Shown: positions 60,362 to 64,000 of the stretch, piece after piece
Layout of the letters: the number at the start of each line of letters is the position of its first letter
How positions within the stretch are numbered: the stretch's first letter is position 1
NCBI RefSeq assembly: GCF_039522365.1
Contig: NZ_BAAADJ010000013.1
Coordinates: 1-64,000 of the forward strand
DNA: 64,000 bases
Direction: 5' to 3'
Source: Bacillus carboniphilus
GTDB lineage: Bacteria; Bacillota; Bacilli; Bacillales; JC228
Notes under the pieces: model-generated
The model's input: only the letters and a program-made list of their open reading frames with translations
Told to the model about the DNA's origin: nothing
Databases searched by the model: none
Made by a program: the position numbers and the translations under genes

Positions 60362-60410
60362 TATGATTATTCCGCGATAAAGCCCCGGAACTCTATCGTG
60401 ATTGAATAGA
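60362..60410 (+). promoter_or_regulatory. Ribosomal protein L13 leader
   Basis: The block TTCCGCGATAAAGCCCCGG, then AACTCTATCG, matches the L13 leader of Firmicutes. TTCCG (60370-60374) can pair with CGGAA (60386-60390) while CGATA (60375-60379) pairs with TATCG (60394-60398), an interleaved pattern. L13 is expected to control rplM-rpsI through it. Confidence 0.85.
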
Positions 60411-60472
60411 TTAGTACGTTTAAAAACGAAAAACTAATGATTTTATGAATATGAATTTCAGGAGGGTCACAC

Positions 60473-60910
60473 ATGCGTACAACTTACATGGCGAAAGCAA
60501 ATGAAGTGGATCGTAAATGGTACGTTGTTGACGCCGAAGGCCAAACTCTTGGTCGTTTAGCAAGCGAAGTAGCTGCTATCTTGCGCGGAAAACACAAACC
60601 AACTTACACACCACATGTTGATACAGGTGATAACGTAATTATCATCAATGCATCAAAAATCGAATTAACTGGTAAAAAGTTAACGGATAAGATTTACTAC
60701 CGTCACAGCCAACATCCAGGCGGTTTAAAATCTAGAACGGCTTTAGAAATGCGTACAAACTACGCTGAAAAAATGCTAGAGCTTGCAATCAAAGGAATGC
60801 TTCCAAAGAATACTCTTGGACGCCAAATCTATAAGAAGCTTCATGTATATGCTGGAAGCGAGCATCCACACCAAGCTCAAAAACCGGAAAGTTACGAACT
60901 TCGCGGATAA
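60473..60910 (+). CDS. rplM: 50S ribosomal protein L13
   Basis: 145 residues. [20 protein letters not shown] and the C-terminal [19 protein letters not shown] are hallmarks. L13 is an early 50S assembly protein. CAGGAGGG precedes the ATG. rpsI follows after 21 nt. Confidence 0.98.
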   Translation: MRTTYMAKANEVDRKWYVVDAEGQTLGRLASEVAAILRGKHKPTYTPHVDTGDNVIIINASKIELTGKKLTDKIYYRHSQHPGGLKSRTALEMRTNYAEKMLELAIKGMLPKNTLGRQIYKKLHVYAGSEHPHQAQKPESYELRG

Positions 60911-60931
60911 TTTTAGAAGGAGGGACTCATC

Positions 60932-61324
60932 ATGGCACAAGTTCAATATTACGGAACAGGTCGTCGTAAAAGTTCTGTCGCTCGTGTACGTCTAGTACCA
61001 GGCGAAGGAAAAATCGTTGTAAACGGCCGAGACGTTGAAGATTATATTCCATTCGCAGCACTTCGTGAAGTGGTTAAACAACCTCTAAACGTTACTGAAA
61101 CTCTTGGTAACTATGATGTGCTAGTAAACGTATCAGGTGGAGGTTACACAGGACAAGCGGGAGCTATCCGTCACGGAATCGCTCGTGCGTTACTACAAGC
61201 TGATCCTGAGTACCGTGGTTCACTAAAGCGTGCAGGTCTACTAACTCGTGACCCACGTATGAAAGAGCGTAAAAAATACGGTCTTAAAGGTGCACGTCGC
61301 GCGCCACAATTCTCAAAGCGTTAA
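60932..61324 (+). CDS. rpsI: 30S ribosomal protein S9
   Basis: 130 residues ending in the basic tail [10 protein letters not shown], whose last residues touch P-site t[21 protein letters not shown] opens the fold. GAAGGAGGG precedes the ATG. A terminator follows. Confidence 0.98.
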   Translation: MAQVQYYGTGRRKSSVARVRLVPGEGKIVVNGRDVEDYIPFAALREVVKQPLNVTETLGNYDVLVNVSGGGYTGQAGAIRHGIARALLQADPEYRGSLKRAGLLTRDPRMKERKKYGLKGARRAPQFSKR

Positions 61325-61338
61325 TTATTGTTTTTTCA

Positions 61339-61373
61339 AAGACTCTCAACCGATTTGGTTGGGGGTCTTTTTT
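61339..61373 (+). terminator. Intrinsic terminator of rplM-rpsI
   Basis: AAGACTCTCAACC (61339-61351) pairs with GGTTGGGGGTCTT (61357-61369), including G-U pairs, and a T-run extends to 61373. Confidence 0.92.
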
Positions 61374-61387
61374 GCATTCAGAAAAAA

Positions 61388-61603
61388 TGCTCAAAAATAT
61401 ATGCAGATATAATTGAAAAGGGGGAAAGGCTTGGTGAATTCAGCACTAAATATAATAGTGAGATTATTGCCCGTTCTATCTCAACATTTATGGACGGACT
61501 TGCACTAGACCATGCTATTTTACCAGAGGAAGAATTAAAACTAAAAGAACAGTCTATTTTTTTTGTGGAATATTTAAAGTTGGCTTTAGAGGTAAATGTT
61601 TAG
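61388..61603 (+). pseudogene. Remnant of a TetR-family regulator (C-terminal part)
   Basis: An open frame of about 70 residues resembles the ligand-binding C terminus of TetR-like regulators (IIEKGERLGEFSTKYNSEII, then ARSISTFMDGLALDHAIL). No helix-turn-helix part exists upstream, because the frame runs straight into the rpsI terminator. There is no start with a ribosome site. I read it as a truncated, non-functional remnant. Confidence 0.65.
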
Positions 61604-61735
61604 CAATCAGCACTTGCGTGGGGCAATTTTTATAGGTAATTCCTCCTGAAATCAATAATTCTTAACATTTGCGACATAAAATTTTTTTTATCGACGAACT
61701 TTTTAGTATACATAGAAAGGGAGGAAGCATTTACA

Positions 61736-62443
61736 ATGAAAAACAAAAAAATAATTCATTTACTATCAAGTACTGCTCTTGCTTCAGCACTTATATTTCC
61801 AATTGGTACAGGAGTTACATTTGCAAACGAAGACACAGCGGAGGATCTAGAGACAGTTTCATTAGAAGAAACGAATACCTCTGAAGAAACAAACGAGGAA
61901 GTAGTAACTGAAGAAGAAGCAACAGAAGAAGCTTCCGATGAATCATCTGAAGAATCAACCGAAGAAGATAGCAATGAGGAAGCTGAGCTAGAAGAACCGG
62001 CATTAGTACCTGGGGATTTCTTTTACTTTGTAAAACTGATGACGGAAAAAATCCGTCTTGCGGTTACCTTTGATGACTATAAAGAAAGTAAATTATTAGC
62101 TGAGTTTGCTGCAGAAAGAATTGCAGAAGCTAATGCTTTAATTGCTAAAGGAGAAATAGAAGAAGCAGAAGAGCTTTTACAAGAGGCTATTGCTATTCAG
62201 GAGCAGGCTGGAGAAAAACTAGCAGGATCCACAGAAGATGAGGGAACTGAATCAGAAGAGGCAACCGAAGAAACTGATGAGGAAGCAGTTACAGAGGGTA
62301 CAGAAGAGACTAACGAGGAATCAGATTCAGAAGCTACCGATGAAGGTACAGAAGAAGAATCAGATTCTGACGTGACTGAAGAAGTAACAGAAGAAGAAGA
62401 TGAAGTTAGAGCAAGCTTGCAAATAACATCGATTCACTATTAG
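61736..62443 (+). CDS. Secreted DUF5667 protein, N-terminal part (frame broken)
   Basis: 235 residues. A signal peptide spans about 1-30 (basic start, hydrophobic core, TFANED cleavage area). A Glu/Thr/Ser-rich acidic linker precedes the DUF5667-like block VPGDFFYFVKLMTEKIRLAV to EAEELLQEAIAIQEQ. A second acidic linker follows. The frame then runs 11 odd residues to a stop at 62441. The next frame continues the expected text, so the gene appears frameshifted near 62407-62414. AGGGAGGAAGC precedes the ATG. Function unknown. Confidence 0.75.
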   Translation: MKNKKIIHLLSSTALASALIFPIGTGVTFANEDTAEDLETVSLEETNTSEETNEEVVTEEEATEEASDESSEESTEEDSNEEAELEEPALVPGDFFYFVKLMTEKIRLAVTFDDYKESKLLAEFAAERIAEANALIAKGEIEEAEELLQEAIAIQEQAGEKLAGSTEDEGTESEEATEETDEEAVTEGTEETNEESDSEATDEGTEEESDSDVTEEVTEEEDEVRASLQITSIHY

Positions 62444-62973
62444 TAGTACTTGAGAAAATTGATAATCCAAAGGCTCAAAAAGCTATTATGAAGAATGTAC
62501 AAAAATCATTTGAAAAAATGGAAAAGAAATTTAAGAAGCTAGAAGATGCAGAGCAGAAGTTTGCTGAGAAGATGAGTAAGGTTGAAGAAAAGCTTGAAAG
62601 TGGTCAAATTTCTGAAGAAGAAGCAGATCGTGAAGTAGAAAAGCTTGAGGAAGAACTAAGTAAAAAAGAGCAAAAGATTGAAGATGAAGAAGAGAAAGAT
62701 GTTAAAAAAATCAACAAGAATGTTGAAAAAGAACTAGAAAAAGCTGCTAAAGAAGAAGAGAAGAAAGAGAAAGAAGCCTTAAAAGAGGCAGAAAAGAAAG
62801 AAAAAGAAGCAGCTAAGAAAGAAGAAGAAAGAAAAAGAGAAGAAGCTAAAAAGGAAGAAGAAAAGAAACGAGAAGATAGAAAGAAAAAAGATAAAGACGA
62901 AGACGATGATGACGACGAAGACGAAGATGACGATGACAACGATGAAGATGACGATGAAGAAGATGAAGACTAA
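62410..62973 (+). pseudogene. Continuation of the DUF5667 gene in another frame
   Basis: From 62410 this frame reads SKLANNIDSLLVVLEKIDNP and KAQKAIMKNVQKSFEKMEKK, text that normally follows a DUF5667 block. A long Glu/Lys coiled coil and an almost pure Asp/Glu tail complete it. The first ATG (62488) has no ribosome site, so separate translation is unlikely. It could be an indel mutation or a sequencing error. The poly-acidic end suggests cation binding; that is inference. Confidence 0.7.
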
Positions 62974-63009
62974 GTTGTTTCATACAAAGGATTAAGAAAG
63001 CATAAGAGG

Positions 63010-63042
63010 CTCTCAACGAATTAGTTGGGAGTTTTCTTTTTT
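63010..63042 (+). terminator. Intrinsic terminator after the DUF5667 gene
   Basis: CTCTCAAC (63010-63017) and GTTGGGAG (63024-63031), one G-U pair, then TTTTCTTTTTT. The arms resemble the rpsI terminator (CTCTCAAC and GTTGGGG). Confidence 0.82.
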
Positions 63043-63141
63043 ATACATGGAAGAAATCATCTATATTGGTGCTTTATTTCGTGGCTCAAAAACCGTATGA
63101 GTCATTGTGAAACGTTAAAGACTATCCTTGAGGTGGTCATT

Positions 63142-63591
63142 ATGACTGTTATTCATAGCTTTCGGCAAAAGCAAAGAGAAAAAGAAATAAAACTAGAGCG
63201 AAATTTGTTGCGAGAGCTTTCTATAGAATGGTTAAAAAAGAAGACTTTAGAATGTTTTATTAAAGGTATTGATTCCTCTCAGTACATTCCGATTTATCAA
63301 TTGGAGGAATGCTGTCAAGATGTAGCAGTAGAAGCGTTTCTTTTAGGAGGACGTTTCGGGAAATTTGGTTACTACGGGGAGTCAGTTGAGGAAGTAAAGT
63401 CACGATGTCAGGAAGAAGAAAAATACTTAATTGATACACTATACCATTATATTGAAATTGAAGGTTTATTTGAAAAAAGACCTATGATCCAAGATTCTTT
63501 ATATTTGCAATGTGAACAATATGTACATGCTTTTTGGATGGAAGGATTTTTAAAGGCTGTTAAGAGATATAAGCTTAAGTTGAAATCTTAA
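63142..63591 (+). CDS. ybaK: YbaK-family protein (DUF2521)
   Basis: 149 residues from the ATG at 63142 after GAGGTGG; the frame is open upstream, but that part is the terminator region. VEAFLLGGRFGKFGYYGES matches the family core, and length fits B. subtilis YbaK (147). No signal peptide or known catalytic motif. Position before cwlD is conserved in Bacillus. Function unknown. Not related to the YbaK/EbsC deacylase. Confidence 0.88.
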   Translation: MTVIHSFRQKQREKEIKLERNLLRELSIEWLKKKTLECFIKGIDSSQYIPIYQLEECCQDVAVEAFLLGGRFGKFGYYGESVEEVKSRCQEEEKYLIDTLYHYIEIEGLFEKRPMIQDSLYLQCEQYVHAFWMEGFLKAVKRYKLKLKS

Positions 63592-63660
63592 TGTTCCGTG
63601 TTCTAAACCTCCCCCTTGTCCCATAAGATGGACTAGAGGATGTTGTTAGGGGGAGCAAGT

Positions 63661-64000
63661 GTGAGAAATAATTTGAAATGGGTTATTTTTTCTATAGGAG
63701 TCGTTGTTCTCTTTTTTATTGTACAATTTGATATTAAAAATGATGAGTCCTGGGATTCTTGGAATTTACCTTTGACAGGGAAAATCATCTATTTAGATCC
63801 CGGACATGGTGGAGTGGATCCAGGGGCTAGTAAGGAAAATGTGATTGAAAAAGATGTAGCCTTAAACATTGCGTTTAAACTCAGAGACTTCCTTCAGCAA
63901 CAAGGCGCTCTTGTTTTAATGACGAGAGAAGCTGATATCGATCTTGCTGATGCAAATACGAAAGGCTACAGTCGGAGAAAGTCTGAGGACCTTCACAAAC
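63661..64000 (+). CDS. cwlD: N-acetylmuramoyl-L-alanine amidase CwlD (start only)
   Basis: 113 residues before the window ends. It starts at a GTG (63661) after TTAGGGGGAGC. One N-terminal membrane segment (about 6-22) is followed by an amidase_3 domain with LDPGHGGVDPGA (zinc His) and the Glu of ENVIEKDVAL. The recognisable TKGYSRRKSEDL matches CwlD. With PdaA it makes muramic-delta-lactam in spore cortex. No clear sporulation promoter was fixed in 63592-63660. Confidence 0.94.
   Translation, partial: MRNNLKWVIFSIGVVVLFFIVQFDIKNDESWDSWNLPLTGKIIYLDPGHGGVDPGASKENVIEKDVALNIAFKLRDFLQQQGALVLMTREADIDLADANTKGYSRRKSEDLHK

Noticed and set aside
61328-61603. Intact 91-residue gene
   Set aside because: Its first 20 codons run through the rpsI terminator hairpin, and only the later part resembles a TetR C terminus.
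62604-62939. Serine-rich minus-strand protein
   Set aside because: Antisense of GAA/GAT-rich codons produces poly-Ser frames. No start signals, and the + strand coiled coil explains it.
62488-62973. Independent gene starting at ATG 62488
   Set aside because: No ribosome site, and the frame is meaningful upstream back to 62410, continuing the DUF5667 protein. A frameshifted single gene fits better.
63592-63660. Sporulation (sigma-E or sigma-G) promoter for cwlD
   Set aside because: Expected by analogy with B. subtilis, but no pair of elements at the right spacing was clear enough to report.

Overview
The window looks like a chromosomal segment of a low-GC, endospore-forming Bacillaceae bacterium. 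Gene order follows the Bacillus subtilis rrnW-ctsR to cwlD region almost gene for gene. sigH, disA and cwlD point to a spore former. Two T-box leaders, an L10 leader and an L13 leader are all Firmicutes-type. Most genes are on the + strand. All identifications come from reading the translated sequence and recalling families; no search was run.

Layout. 1-122: end of a 5S rRNA and its terminator. 123-597: non-coding DNA with a nine-copy 21-bp tandem repeat and several inverted repeats. 598-2279 (minus strand): an NhaC-family antiporter behind a T-box whose specifier reads UAC (Tyr). 2395-9625: CtsR-controlled ctsR-mcsA-mcsB-clpC, then radA and disA. 9811-12099: yacL, ispD, ispF. 12202-17716: gltX, a Cys T-box, cysE-cysS, mrnC, rlmB, rae1. 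17721-19595: sigH, rpmG, secE, nusG. 19605-22921: rplK, rplA, L10 leader, rplJ, rplL, ybxB. 23305-30515: rpoB and rpoC. 30575-35400: ybxF, rpsL, rpsG, fusA, tuf.

35594-41551 is the main departure from the expected order. Five genes lie between the str genes and the S10 operon: one MoxR AAA+ ATPase, then two successive copies of a DUF58 protein plus a membrane protein with a DUF4129-like tail. The canonical third partner of such operons carries a transglutaminase domain; neither membrane protein here has a recognisable one. This duplicated module is the best candidate for an under-described system in the window.

41670-56739 is the S10-spc-alpha ribosomal supercluster (rpsJ to rplQ, including secY, adk, map, infA, rpmJ and rpoA), starting from two tandem sigma-A-type promoters and a structured leader. 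57044-60269 holds the ECF transporter energising module (ecfA1-ecfA2-ecfT) and truA. 60324-61324 is the L13 leader with rplM and rpsI. The last 2.6 kb is less constrained: a TetR remnant, a secreted DUF5667 gene split by an apparent frameshift, ybaK, and the start of cwlD, cut by the window end.

Most of the region is growth-linked housekeeping: ribosomal proteins, RNA polymerase, elongation factors, secretion and aminoacyl-tRNA supply. Embedded in it are stress control (CtsR/McsAB/ClpC), genome surveillance (RadA, DisA) and the sporulation sigma factor. Control seems to rest largely on RNA: T-boxes, ribosomal-protein leaders, internal intrinsic terminators and strong hairpins in several spacers.
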